Origin: Flavobacteriaceae bacterium | GTDB lineage: Bacteria; Bacteroidota; Bacteroidia; Flavobacteriales; Flavobacteriaceae | Assembly (NCBI GenBank): GCA_029248405.1 | Contig: JAQWJJ010000007.1 | Coordinates: forward strand, 124,001-188,000 | DNA: 64,000 nucleotides | Direction: 5' to 3' | Shown: positions 18,274-27,077 of the stretch, piece after piece | Layout: the number at the start of each line of letters is the position of its first letter | Position numbering within the stretch: the stretch's first letter is position 1 | Notes under the pieces: model-generated | What the model was told of the DNA's origin: nothing | Seen by the model: only the letters and a program-made list of their open reading frames with translations | Database searches by the model: none | Translations under genes and position numbers: made by a program

Positions 18274-18306
18274 AAAAAAACCCACAGGAATCCTGTGGGT
18301 TTTTTG
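18274..18306. terminator. Bidirectional terminator
   Basis: Stem CCCACAGG, loop AAT, CCTGTGGG, flanked by six A on the left and six T on the right, so it works for both the hypothetical gene (plus) and the subtilase gene (minus). Confidence 0.9.
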
Positions 18307-18323
18307 CCTCTTAAAGGGATTGA

Positions 18324-20804
18324 TTATCTCTTCACTAACTTGAGATTGGCTACAGAACCCTCGCGGTAAACACGAACAAAATAGGTTCCAGAGGCCAAGC
18401 CAGCAACATCTACTTGTGCTTGGTTACTGTTAACCGCCATTTGATAGACGGATTGACCAAGAACATTGCGAATTTCCAATTTCTCGATTGGTGCATTAGA
18501 GGCCACTGTAAATTGTGTTTCGGCTGGATTGGGATACAAACTCAGGCCCATAGACTCTTGACTAGTGGTGCCTAACACTCCAGCTACTGTAAAAGTGAAT
18601 GGCTCAGAGAAATCTCCTTGAGCACAATCCGTGTTACCACGAACTCTCCACCAGTAGGTGTAGCCTTCTTGCATGCCTAATACCAAAGACGAATTAAATT
18701 CACTTGACTGAGCAAATTCTACGTCTGTAAAATCAATATTTCTTGAAACCTCTAGATCATAACTCACAACATACTGACCTTCATCAGTCCAAGATAGTTC
18801 ATAAACAATCGGAATATCGATGGCTTCATCTTCAGGGACTAAAAGATCAGCAACTGGCACGTCAGCACTACCTGAACCAAGAACAGTAACCGTTACAGGA
18901 AACTCTTGAGTTTCATTTACACCGACCACTTGAACTAAAAATACATAATCACCAGTGGCGAGATTATTCATGCCTGATAATTCTAAATTACTGGTCCCTT
19001 CAGTACTCAAAGTTGGGTCAGAAAAAGTCCCCGAAACCCCTGAAGGGAGACTAGAGACACCAAATGTAACACCATCAGCATAACCGTTTAAAGGCAAGAA
19101 ATCAACCGCTACAAGAGCGGTGTCATCTCCTTCGCATACTGCGACGCGACCATTGTGTGTCGAGGCAAAGAAATCACTAGTCGCTAAACCAGTAAGAATA
19201 ATTGATACAGCCTGTTGGCCATCAAGAAGATTAGCTCCTTTGTGACTAATGGTCACGTAATAGGCCCCTAAAGCTCCTGGTACTTCAATCTTTTCGATGT
19301 TGTCAACAATATTGTCCCCTGTCGTCGCTGCTGCCGCAAAGTTAAAAGGATCTAACTTCCAAGGCGCGTAAACATCACCACCTGGAGTCGTCATACGCAG
19401 GTCTAAGTCATTGATCAGCATTGGCGTTGGATCATCTTCACTACTGGCATTACCAGGCAACATGACTCCCGGAGCATCCGTCCATGTGATGGACCCCATC
19501 AAATCATCTGAGCCGTTCGAGTTAACTGCAAAACTCATGGTTTCGCCTGAGGCCAAAACGTCTTCTATAATATAAGAGCCGTTATTCATCGAACCGATGA
19601 CCTCTGCCCCACGCTGCACATTCAATAAGCCCCAACCAAATCGGTAATCTGGACCGTCAGCACTTCCGGCCTCGTCAGCGGTATGAAGTGAAAGACCTCT
19701 CAAAGAGGCACTGTTCATATAGCTACCGTTCAATTGGTTATAGTATTGTTGCAATAGCATCAAACTACCAGCGACATTTGGGCTGGACATAGATGTACCA
19801 CTGTAGTTGGCATAAGCCTGGTTTGAACCTGCCAAAGAAGAATACATGTTCACCCCTTTACCTGAAATGTCTGGCTTAATTCTTCCATCGTCTGTTGGTC
19901 CCCAGCTGCTGAATCCTGACATACTGACACTAGATGGTCCTGTATAATTCAGTACCTCAAAAGTTGCTGCGACTACTAAATTATTTTTGGCAGTACCCAT
20001 GTCTGTAAGATAATCAAATCCACTATCTCCAGTATTTACACCACTCTGACGATCGTTTCCTGCGGAAACAACCGGTAAATAATATGGTGCATTGTAGGTG
20101 ATATTGTCCATTCCGCGTGCGTCCGCATCGTAGTAGCCTAACCTCCAAAGAGGAAGGTTCTGGATGCCAGCTCCATAGGAATGATTAGAGACTAATAGCC
20201 CATCGCCAGCAGCCGTAATCATCTCAGGATAATCACTGAACCAATCATGAGCCCACAAGGTTCCTTCAGGAAGCATTCCTTTGGCAGCACCATTAACAAC
20301 ATCACCGTTACCAATCATGGTTCCAGCAACGTGTGTGGCATGATCTCCTGTGCCTGCAGCACCATCTCTCTGGTCGACACGTCCCACTAGCAACTGATGC
20401 GTTGCTCGGACACCGCCTCCATCCCACTCACCGACGATCATGTTTTCGCCATTGAGATCAAGATTAGTCGCACCACCGGTATGCAAGGTATTGGCACGAG
20501 TTGTGATTCCTCCCTCTCTGTTGTGAGAAACACGGTATTTGGGTTGACCATTTTCATAAACTCCGATAAGAGAAGCAATGCCCCCAAATTCAGATTGAAT
20601 TGTTGTTGGCCAGTCGTAAATTGCTGCAAGCTCATAAGCCCGCGCTCTGTTCTCGGCTTCAGCCGCAGAAAATTCTGTTTTTAGCGCATTGAGTTTGTCC
20701 ATATTGTAATGGCTCACAATCTGCGCCCGCTCTGATGGCGTCTGTGCCACAGCAACAGCAGAGACCAAAAGAAGCGCACTAAATAATTGAGTTGTTTTTG
20801 TCAT
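18324..20804 (-). CDS. Subtilisin-like (S8) peptidase with T9SS sorting domain
   Basis: 826 residues, exported across the inner membrane by a signal peptide (1-20, ending AVAVA) and then by the type IX system. S8 catalytic triad: D128 (EWDGG), H155 (GDHATHVAG), S338 (SGTSMSSP); oxyanion N250 (SAGND). After the catalytic domain (about 105-400) follow beta-sandwich domains, including a P-domain-like part and an FnIII-like part with WTDEGQYVVSYDLEVS. The last ~70 residues are a type A T9SS C-terminal domain starting LSLYPNPAETQF and ending NLKLVKR. Probably a cell-surface or released protease. Single-gene unit. Confidence 0.93.
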   Translation of the reverse strand: MTKTTQLFSALLLVSAVAVAQTPSERAQIVSHYNMDKLNALKTEFSAAEAENRARAYELAAIYDWPTTIQSEFGGIASLIGVYENGQPKYRVSHNREGGITTRANTLHTGGATNLDLNGENMIVGEWDGGGVRATHQLLVGRVDQRDGAAGTGDHATHVAGTMIGNGDVVNGAAKGMLPEGTLWAHDWFSDYPEMITAAGDGLLVSNHSYGAGIQNLPLWRLGYYDADARGMDNITYNAPYYLPVVSAGNDRQSGVNTGDSGFDYLTDMGTAKNNLVVAATFEVLNYTGPSSVSMSGFSSWGPTDDGRIKPDISGKGVNMYSSLAGSNQAYANYSGTSMSSPNVAGSLMLLQQYYNQLNGSYMNSASLRGLSLHTADEAGSADGPDYRFGWGLLNVQRGAEVIGSMNNGSYIIEDVLASGETMSFAVNSNGSDDLMGSITWTDAPGVMLPGNASSEDDPTPMLINDLDLRMTTPGGDVYAPWKLDPFNFAAAATTGDNIVDNIEKIEVPGALGAYYVTISHKGANLLDGQQAVSIILTGLATSDFFASTHNGRVAVCEGDDTALVAVDFLPLNGYADGVTFGVSSLPSGVSGTFSDPTLSTEGTSNLELSGMNNLATGDYVFLVQVVGVNETQEFPVTVTVLGSGSADVPVADLLVPEDEAIDIPIVYELSWTDEGQYVVSYDLEVSRNIDFTDVEFAQSSEFNSSLVLGMQEGYTYWWRVRGNTDCAQGDFSEPFTFTVAGVLGTTSQESMGLSLYPNPAETQFTVASNAPIEKLEIRNVLGQSVYQMAVNSNQAQVDVAGLASGTYFVRVYREGSVANLKLVKR

Positions 20805-20865
20805 ATTATTTTTTTTTTGTGAATTTACAAAACATATCGGGATTGAACAATCATCACAAGTGAAA

Positions 20866-21717
20866 TTAACAGTCTTTAGAAATCAATAATGCAACAGCGC
20901 CAAGAATTGCGCTATCCATGGAGGCCGATTGGCGGATTGAGAAGTGCTCCAATTGTTTGGCATAGGGAAAAGTACTTATCGAGGCCATCAAGCCATCCGA
21001 GAAATAAGGCCACGCCTGTGCTATAGAACCACCAAAGATGACTCCTTCTGGCGCCAATATCGATAAACCTATTTTGACAGCCTCCCCCAAATGTTTGCCA
21101 TATGATTCGAAAGCGCTCAAAGCTTCACTATCTCCCAATTGGGCCCTACTGTATAGACCATGAGCAGTTTCATTGTATTGCTTTGTGAAAAAGGCGCTAG
21201 CAGTATAGTCCTCTATTATGCCTTGCTTGTAGGGCAACATTCCGAGCTCACCGGCACCGCTAAGCGCACCCTTGTAAAGTTGTCCATTGATCACAATCCC
21301 CATGCCCAATCCAGTGCCTAAGGTGATGCCGACAAAATTCTGCCAATCTGAAGCCCCTCCAAAACAATGTTCGCCAAGAGCAAAGCAGTGCGCATCGTTA
21401 TTCAACGCTACCGGGACGCCAAAATCGCGAATCAGTAGATCCGCCAATGGCAAACCACTCCACGACGGTATATTTTGCAAATCAACTATCAATCCCTTAT
21501 TGGTGTCTACAATACCCGGGACTCCAACCCCGATTCCTCTAATATCGGTATGCCAAATCTTTTTGATTTCATTGATCAACTGAAACAACAGTACTTCTGA
21601 AGGCAATTTTGCATCAATGACAAGATTCAACTCTTTGACCACAATCCCATGAGATACCAGACCAAATTTAAATGAGGACGCACCAATATCGATCCCTAAA
21701 TAGATTTCCTCTCTCAT
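20866..21717 (-). CDS. ROK-family sugar kinase, probable glucokinase
   Basis: 283 residues. N-terminal phosphate-binding motif LGIDIGASSFKFG, catalytic aspartate region NNDAHCFALGEH (ND), and adenosine-side motifs GITLGTGLGMGIVI and GVIFGGSIA. The ROK zinc motif (CxCGxxGCxE) is absent: the equivalent segment reads GELGMLPYKQGIIEDY. It is 12 bases downstream of the sugar transporter and co-directional, next to a divergent laminarinase, so glucose released from beta-1,3-glucan is the likely substrate (inference). Cytoplasmic. Confidence 0.85.
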   Translation of the reverse strand: MREEIYLGIDIGASSFKFGLVSHGIVVKELNLVIDAKLPSEVLLFQLINEIKKIWHTDIRGIGVGVPGIVDTNKGLIVDLQNIPSWSGLPLADLLIRDFGVPVALNNDAHCFALGEHCFGGASDWQNFVGITLGTGLGMGIVINGQLYKGALSGAGELGMLPYKQGIIEDYTASAFFTKQYNETAHGLYSRAQLGDSEALSAFESYGKHLGEAVKIGLSILAPEGVIFGGSIAQAWPYFSDGLMASISTFPYAKQLEHFSIRQSASMDSAILGAVALLISKDC

Positions 21718-21729
21718 AAATTATTTCAA

Positions 21730-22959
21730 TTAAATGGTTTTGTTTTGCACCAACGGTTTGGACCAAAATCCAATGGATAGAATATAAAGTAACGGCAAGA
21801 ACAGGCCCACAAGTCCCCACTTTAGGCCTAGAATATCTCCAAACAGGCCAATAATCAGAGGAATGATGGCGCCTCCAGCAATTCCTGTACAAAGAAGACC
21901 TGCCATCGCGCCGTGGTGTTTTGGGACCGAATTAAGTCCAAGGGCAAATATAATGGACCACATCACAGAAATGGTAAAGCCCAAAAACGGAAAGGCCAAA
22001 ACGACCAGCTTAGACGGACCAAATAATGCCACCGTGAGGGCAAGAATTGTGGCCGTGGTCGCGAAAATCAAAACCTTTCTACTGCTCATCACCTTGAGCA
22101 GGAATAAGCCAAGGACACAGCCTACAGTGAGCATCGCCCAAAAGTAAGAGACCGTTTGAGCCCCAATAGTCTCGGGGTCATAGCCGTGGTATTCTGCCAA
22201 AAATGGTGAGAGCCAATTGCCTATACCTTGCTCAAATCCAACATAGGCGAAAATCCCAAAAAAGTACAACAGCGCCTTCCTGTCTTGAAACACGACCTGA
22301 TACATCTGCCAGGATGGGGCAGACTCATTCAATTGATTGGATTTTGCGGGATAACGCGCAAAACGGGCAAAGACCAATAAAATCAAACTCATCACACTAA
22401 AAAAGACATAAAGACTGATCCATGGTTTATCGGGGGCAATCCATTGTATCAACTTTTGTATCGGACCCCAAGAATCAGCCGAAGGATTCACAACAAAGAC
22501 ATAGAGCATAGGACTCAGAAAAGAAGCTAAACCAAAAACCAACTGGGCCAAAACAGAATTGAACGCAAAATGTTCCACGCCTCCTGCGATTCGTAGCATT
22601 GGATTGATGATCACTTGCAACACGGCCATGGCACTTCCTAAAACAAAAAGCGTGATGACAAATGATGCATAATTTTGGTTCCAAACAAAAAAACCACAAC
22701 CGGCGAAAATAACACCAAAAGAAAGTTGCAACAAAAGTCGATCACTATAGCGCTCAGCGAGAAACCCAGCAGGAATCGACATGACGGCATAGGCAATAAA
22801 AAATGCAAAGGGCAGCAATCCTAACTCAGCGAGAGAAAGGTCATAACTGTCTTTAACCGCTACAATAATGGAGTTTAAAATATTGGTGATGAAGGAAATC
22901 ACAAAAAACACCAGCAATACGAGCAAAACGGTGTTTCTAAAACGGATTTGATCAGACAT
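21730..22959 (-). CDS. FucP-type MFS sugar transporter
   Basis: 409 residues, twelve predicted membrane segments, of the sugar:H+ symporter group related to FucP and glucose/galactose permeases of Bacteroidota. Family signatures seen are the opening RNTVLLVLLVFFVISFITN, the loop FLAERYSDR between helices 2 and 3, and FEQGIGNWLSPF in the middle. It probably imports glucose or short gluco-oligosaccharides across the inner membrane and hands them to the ROK kinase. The upstream region shared with the laminarinase gene contains a 12-bp inverted repeat. Confidence 0.87.
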   Translation of the reverse strand: MSDQIRFRNTVLLVLLVFFVISFITNILNSIIVAVKDSYDLSLAELGLLPFAFFIAYAVMSIPAGFLAERYSDRLLLQLSFGVIFAGCGFFVWNQNYASFVITLFVLGSAMAVLQVIINPMLRIAGGVEHFAFNSVLAQLVFGLASFLSPMLYVFVVNPSADSWGPIQKLIQWIAPDKPWISLYVFFSVMSLILLVFARFARYPAKSNQLNESAPSWQMYQVVFQDRKALLYFFGIFAYVGFEQGIGNWLSPFLAEYHGYDPETIGAQTVSYFWAMLTVGCVLGLFLLKVMSSRKVLIFATTATILALTVALFGPSKLVVLAFPFLGFTISVMWSIIFALGLNSVPKHHGAMAGLLCTGIAGGAIIPLIIGLFGDILGLKWGLVGLFLPLLYILSIGFWSKPLVQNKTI

Positions 22960-22988
22960 AAGAATTGGCTATGTTTTTTGGACTTGTT

Positions 22989-23039
22989 TAAAGTTAATCA
23001 TTCTCAATAGACTCTATGGCGATAGTGTGATTAACTTTA
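22989..23039. promoter_or_regulatory. Long-spaced inverted repeat in the divergent sugar promoter
   Basis: Left arm TAAAGTTAATCA (22989-23000) and right arm TGATTAACTTTA (23028-23039), a perfect 12-bp inverted repeat around 27 bases. Each arm contains TAACTTTA, a -7-like element, pointing outward to the transporter (minus) and to the laminarinase (plus). A small palindrome ATAGACTCTAT sits between them. It may be a symmetric divergent promoter, a regulator site, or both. Confidence 0.45.
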
Positions 23040-23112
23040 TTAAAGTAAAAGAATAAATGGATTTGGCAGTGATTTCTCATAACCTGGATTTCTTAAATTC
23101 CCACGATAACCC

Positions 23113-23120
23113 TATTTTTG
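23113..23120 (+). promoter_or_regulatory. -7 box of the GH16 gene
   Basis: TATTTTTG, exact consensus, 16 bases before the ATG at 23137. No good -33 TTTG at 17-21 bases; an activator may be needed. Confidence 0.5.
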
Positions 23121-23136
23121 CAGAAAATCATACATC

Positions 23137-24213
23137 ATGAAATATATTTGGACGTTTTGCATTTTTTTGAGTTTCGTGCAGACCCACCAGGCACAAAGAG
23201 CAAATTATGAGTTGGTTTGGTCCGATGAGTTTGAGGGCAACGGCGCTATTGATCCTGAAAAATGGCATCACCAAACACAAATTCCAAATGGGCAAAGCTG
23301 GTATAATGGCGAAATCCAACATTATACAGACCGCATCGAAAATTCTTTTGTCAGTGAGGGCACACTCAAGATCATGGCCAAAAGAGAAACCTATACCAAC
23401 CAAGGGGTCACAAAAGATTTTACTTCAGCACGTCTGAATAGCAAATTCGCTTTCACGTATGGGCGTGTGGTTGTGAGAGCCAAGCTCCCTTTTGGCATCG
23501 GCACCTGGCCAGCGATTTGGATGCTTGGAAAAAACATCATTGAACCAGGAGCTTATTTTACGAGCACACATGGCACAACCTCATGGCCTGCATGCGGTGA
23601 AATTGACATCATGGAGCATTGGGGTAATAATCAAAATTACATCTCTAGCGCTCTCCATACGCCGTCTAGTTTTGGTGGCACAGTGAATACAGGCGGACAA
23701 TTCGTATCAAATGTTTCTGATGAATTTCATGACTATGTTTTGGAATGGGATGAAGAGCGAATGATATTCTCTGTCGACAATATTGTCCACTACACCTATC
23801 AACCCGATCCGCAAAACATGGAAACCTGGCCTTTTGACGCGGATCAATATATGTTATTTAATGTTGCTATTCTGCCCGAAATAATCCCGACCAACTTCAC
23901 TGAAGACGCGATGGAAGTGGATTATATCCGAATTTACCAAAACAATCTTGCCGCCGGAGATTTCGAACAACCATTGAACCAACCATGGTATCCTAATCCA
24001 GCTCGTGATCATATCACGCTTCAAGATGCCAGCGATTATATGGGCGGAACTGTCAAAATATTCGGCATTGATGGTGCTTTAATCGGTGTTTTTGAAGTAT
24101 CGGCCACCTCATTGATTCTAGACATGTCCTCTTACGCCTCCGGTTTATACTATGTGGTACTTGAATCCGCATCACAGCGCCACACCAATACCAGTAAAGT
24201 CATTAAGTTCTGA
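23137..24213 (+). CDS. GH16 endo-beta-1,3-glucanase (laminarinase) with T9SS sorting domain
   Basis: 358 residues. Signal peptide (1-19, cut after THQA), GH16 jelly-roll domain about 22-270 with the family signature GEIDIMEHWG: nucleophile E155, D157 and acid/base E160. NGEIQHYTDR and WPAIWML are typical of laminarinases. A T9SS type A sorting domain follows from about residue 285 (PWYPNPARDHITL) to the C-terminus KVIKF. It should be secreted and cut beta-1,3-glucans such as laminarin; the adjacent transporter and kinase could handle the products. No SusC/SusD pair accompanies it. Confidence 0.92.
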   Translation: MKYIWTFCIFLSFVQTHQAQRANYELVWSDEFEGNGAIDPEKWHHQTQIPNGQSWYNGEIQHYTDRIENSFVSEGTLKIMAKRETYTNQGVTKDFTSARLNSKFAFTYGRVVVRAKLPFGIGTWPAIWMLGKNIIEPGAYFTSTHGTTSWPACGEIDIMEHWGNNQNYISSALHTPSSFGGTVNTGGQFVSNVSDEFHDYVLEWDEERMIFSVDNIVHYTYQPDPQNMETWPFDADQYMLFNVAILPEIIPTNFTEDAMEVDYIRIYQNNLAAGDFEQPLNQPWYPNPARDHITLQDASDYMGGTVKIFGIDGALIGVFEVSATSLILDMSSYASGLYYVVLESASQRHTNTSKVIKF

Positions 24214-24230
24214 CATCACCACTGAACTAA

Positions 24231-24274
24231 AAACAAAGAAGAGGACCTCGTTACGGGATCCTCTTCTTTGTTTA
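24231..24274. terminator. Bidirectional terminator between GH16 and carbonic anhydrase
   Basis: AAACAAAGAAGAGGA pairs with TCCTCTTCTTTGTTT over 15 bp around a 14-base loop. It is symmetrical, with A-rich and T-rich edges, between two convergent genes. Confidence 0.8.
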
Positions 24275-24299
24275 CGGATGGCGCTAATGCGACAATGCC

Positions 24300-24926
24300 T
24301 TAATAAAACGTCACTGCACCTGTGGCTATGTCGTACATGGCACCAGTAATTTTAATGTCACCCATATCTTCAAGCTCTTTGAGCACCTCACTTTGATTTC
24401 TGATATTATCAATGGTCATTTCTACATTTTTCTTGGCAACAGCATTGACAAAATCAAGATTGGCCGATGTGCGTAAATCAGCTTCTTCTGGGGAACTTAC
24501 CGCGGCAACAGCTGGTTCGATTTTCTGAATTAAAGCGCTTAGATTCCCTAACCTTGCATGATCGCATGCACCTTTGACAGCACCACAACTCGTATGGCCC
24601 AAGACCACAATTAACTTTGTCCCCGCCAACTTAGAGGCGAATTCCATACTCCCCAAAATGTCTTCATTGACAAAGTTTCCTGCAATACGGACACTAAAGA
24701 TGTCCCCTACTCCTTGGTCAAAAACCAATTCAGCAGAAACCCTCGAATCAATGCAACTCAGTATGGTCGCAAAAGGATATTGACCACTAGTGGTGTCCTG
24801 CACCTGTGCTAGTAAATCTCGTTCAATTTGTGTCTTATTTAAAAATCTCTGGTTGCCGGCCACGAGCTCCTCTTGTGCTAATGCAGGGGTCATGGCATTT
24901 TGTGTTTCTCTGGTATGTGCTTTCAT
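24300..24926 (-). CDS. Beta-class carbonic anhydrase
   Basis: 208 residues, interconverting CO2 and bicarbonate. Zinc ligands C58, H111 and C114 with the catalytic dyad D60/R62 (SCIDSR and GHTSCGA). No obvious signal peptide, so cytoplasmic. It is five bases downstream of the SulP transporter gene and in the same direction; such SulP-carbonic anhydrase pairs are known to suggest bicarbonate transport. The start at 24926 gives a normal length. Confidence 0.93.
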   Translation of the reverse strand: MKAHTRETQNAMTPALAQEELVAGNQRFLNKTQIERDLLAQVQDTTSGQYPFATILSCIDSRVSAELVFDQGVGDIFSVRIAGNFVNEDILGSMEFASKLAGTKLIVVLGHTSCGAVKGACDHARLGNLSALIQKIEPAVAAVSSPEEADLRTSANLDFVNAVAKKNVEMTIDNIRNQSEVLKELEDMGDIKITGAMYDIATGAVTFY

Positions 24927-24931
24927 AATAA

Positions 24932-26512
24932 TTATTTTTTCTGATATGATTTTGAATAGAAAAATTCTGTATAATTCTCGGCGTTAACCAACATTCCTTT
25001 TTCTGATATGAGTTTTATTTCGATGTTCTTCAACAAGGCTTTTTCCACGAAGTCATTCAAAATTTCGATGATGTCATGATCAAGATAGCGTGTTTTGCGC
25101 ACATCTAATTCTAAATGAGTATTTTCTTTGAGATTATTCAACTCCTTAAGAATAGCTCCCTTATTGATAAAAGTGACTTCTTCGGCAAGCGTTATTCTTA
25201 TTTTCGGAACACCATTGCTTTTGTCCTCCAAATGCAAAAAGTGAGAGTTTTGGTAGCTTTTGACCAAAATGACCACGATGCCAACGGCCAAACCAATGCC
25301 AATTCCGGTCAATAAATCCGTCAACAAAATACCCAAAACGGTAGTGATGAATGGCACAAATTGCTTCCATCCCAATTGATACATAGATTTGAACAACGCC
25401 GGTTTGGCAAGCTTATAGCCTACGATCAATAGAATAGCAGCCAATACCGATAGTGGAATCTGATTCAGCAAATTAGGTATGAGTAATACCGATACCAATA
25501 AAAAGAATCCATGAATGATCGCCGATAGCTTTGTTTTGCCACCCGATTGAATATTGGCAGAGCTCCTGACAATGACTTGAGTCACCGGTAAGCCACCGAT
25601 AAAACCAGAAAGCATATTTCCAACACCTTGAGCCCAAAGTTCTCTATTGGTTGGCGTCACATTTTTGTCGGGATCAAGGCGGTCTGTTGCTTCAACACAC
25701 AATAAAGTTTCTAAACTTGCCACAAGGGCAATAGTGAATGCTGTGACCCATACATCAATGCGGAAAAAAGCTTCAAAATTAGGCAACATGAATTGATCCA
25801 AGAATCCTTCTATACTGCTACTAACAGGTACTTGAACCATGTTTTTTGGCAAGATTTGAAAGGCAGTTTGATCATTGAAGGTCACAAACAGAACCCCCAT
25901 GACGACGGCCAAAAATGGCGCCTGTATCCATTGAAGGAATCCCGGTAACTTGACCTTTATTTTATCCCATGTTAACAATACTACCATAGAAATAATAGCA
26001 ACCACAGTAGAGCCTAAACTCAACATATTCAATGTTTTGATAATTTCACTAAACGTATTTTCTCCATCTACTTGACGAAAAGCAAAATCACCTTCAGGGT
26101 CCGCATCAAAACCAAAAAAATGAGGAATTTGTTTCAAAATAATGATCAAGCCAATACCCGTGAGCATACCCTTAATGACCGCAGAAGGAAAATACAAACC
26201 GATGATCCCTGCCCGAACCAGGCCCAAGACAATCTGAAATGCGCCCGCAATAACCACAGCAGCCATAAAATTTTGGTAGCCACCTAAAGCAGAAATAGAC
26301 GTAAACACAATGGCGGCTAATCCGGCCGCTGGCCCACTGACCCCGATCTTAGAACCACTTAAAGCACCGACAACAATACCACCAATGATGCCCGCGATGA
26401 GCCCTGAAAATAATGGCGCTCCACTGGCCAAAGCAATACCCAAACATAATGGGAGGGCGACGAAAAAAACGACAATACTTGCCGAAAAATCATTTTTAAT
26501 ATTTTTAAACAT
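24932..26512 (-). CDS. SulP-family anion transporter with STAS domain (probable bicarbonate carrier)
   Basis: 526 residues: a membrane domain of about 10-14 segments (residues 10-395) opening with FSASIVVFFVALPLCLGIALASGAP-type sequence, the SulP signature region SGPAAGLAAIV, and a cytoplasmic STAS domain (about 415-510). SulP proteins carry sulfate or bicarbonate. Direct linkage to carbonic anhydrase points to bicarbonate, as for BicA (inference from context). Preceded by a small membrane-protein gene. Confidence 0.88.
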   Translation of the reverse strand: MFKNIKNDFSASIVVFFVALPLCLGIALASGAPLFSGLIAGIIGGIVVGALSGSKIGVSGPAAGLAAIVFTSISALGGYQNFMAAVVIAGAFQIVLGLVRAGIIGLYFPSAVIKGMLTGIGLIIILKQIPHFFGFDADPEGDFAFRQVDGENTFSEIIKTLNMLSLGSTVVAIISMVVLLTWDKIKVKLPGFLQWIQAPFLAVVMGVLFVTFNDQTAFQILPKNMVQVPVSSSIEGFLDQFMLPNFEAFFRIDVWVTAFTIALVASLETLLCVEATDRLDPDKNVTPTNRELWAQGVGNMLSGFIGGLPVTQVIVRSSANIQSGGKTKLSAIIHGFFLLVSVLLIPNLLNQIPLSVLAAILLIVGYKLAKPALFKSMYQLGWKQFVPFITTVLGILLTDLLTGIGIGLAVGIVVILVKSYQNSHFLHLEDKSNGVPKIRITLAEEVTFINKGAILKELNNLKENTHLELDVRKTRYLDHDIIEILNDFVEKALLKNIEIKLISEKGMLVNAENYTEFFYSKSYQKK

Positions 26513-26575
26513 ATGAGTGTTTTCGACCGTCTCAAGACGGTCAATGAATAATAATTGAAAAACGCGAAGAAAGAA

Positions 26576-26881
26576 TTATACCTGTTCTGGGGGAAGCAGT
26601 ATAGGATTTGGGTAGCCTTGATGGACTTGGTCAGAATAACCATTAAAAAGCTCTTGGACCATTGCAAGGTCGATAAAATTCAGCTCTATTTTCAAATCAA
26701 CTGTGCACTCCTCTTTTACATCATCGGTCCACTCTAGGCTCGACTCCTTTTCATGCTCCTCCTCCACAGACAACCACTGAACAGTTTCCTTGTTGACCGC
26801 AACAATGTGCACCAACACCATAGGGGTCAGAAATAAACACAAAAAAAAGAAGGCACTAATGGTACGTAAATCCAAGGACAA
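26576..26881 (-). CDS. Small hypothetical membrane or exported protein, TTG start
   Basis: 101 residues. One hydrophobic N-terminal segment (about 8-29, ISAFFFLCLFLTPMVLVHIV), then an acidic stretch rich in Glu/Asp (VEEEHEKESSLEW) and a C-terminal half with LKIELNFIDL. No family recognised. The start appears to be TTG at 26881: no ATG occurs before the hydrophobic segment, and a TATCTTTG box lies 12 bases upstream. It is 63 bases ahead of the SulP gene in the same direction, so it may be the first gene of the SulP-carbonic anhydrase operon. Confidence 0.55.
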   Translation of the reverse strand: MSLDLRTISAFFFLCLFLTPMVLVHIVAVNKETVQWLSVEEEHEKESSLEWTDDVKEECTVDLKIELNFIDLAMVQELFNGYSDQVHQGYPNPILLPPEQV

Positions 26882-26893
26882 TAATTTTTTTCA

Positions 26894-26901
26894 CAAAGAT
26901 A
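26894..26901 (-). promoter_or_regulatory. -7 box ahead of the small-protein/SulP/carbonic anhydrase genes
   Basis: Minus-strand TATCTTTG, exact TAnnTTTG match. CTTG 19 bases upstream (26924-26921) is a three-of-four -33 match. It lies 12 bases before the TTG start. Confidence 0.55.
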
Positions 26902-27077
26902 AGATGATAGAAAAAATGAACAAGAAAATTCATCAAATTATTCTGTGTCATAGAGCAATGGTCAAATAAAACACCTGCTGATCTATCGTGACCAGCTGCC
27001 CGCTCTTGCCTACTGACACTCATTATTTGAGGAGTGTCGCAGCAGTTAAAAAACAGTTATCTTTATCCATTAAATAC

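Noticed and set aside
27015-27038. Inverted repeat GACACTC / GAGTGTC upstream of the second M28 gene
   Set aside because: Only 7 bp with a 10-base loop and no link to promoter elements; possible chance.
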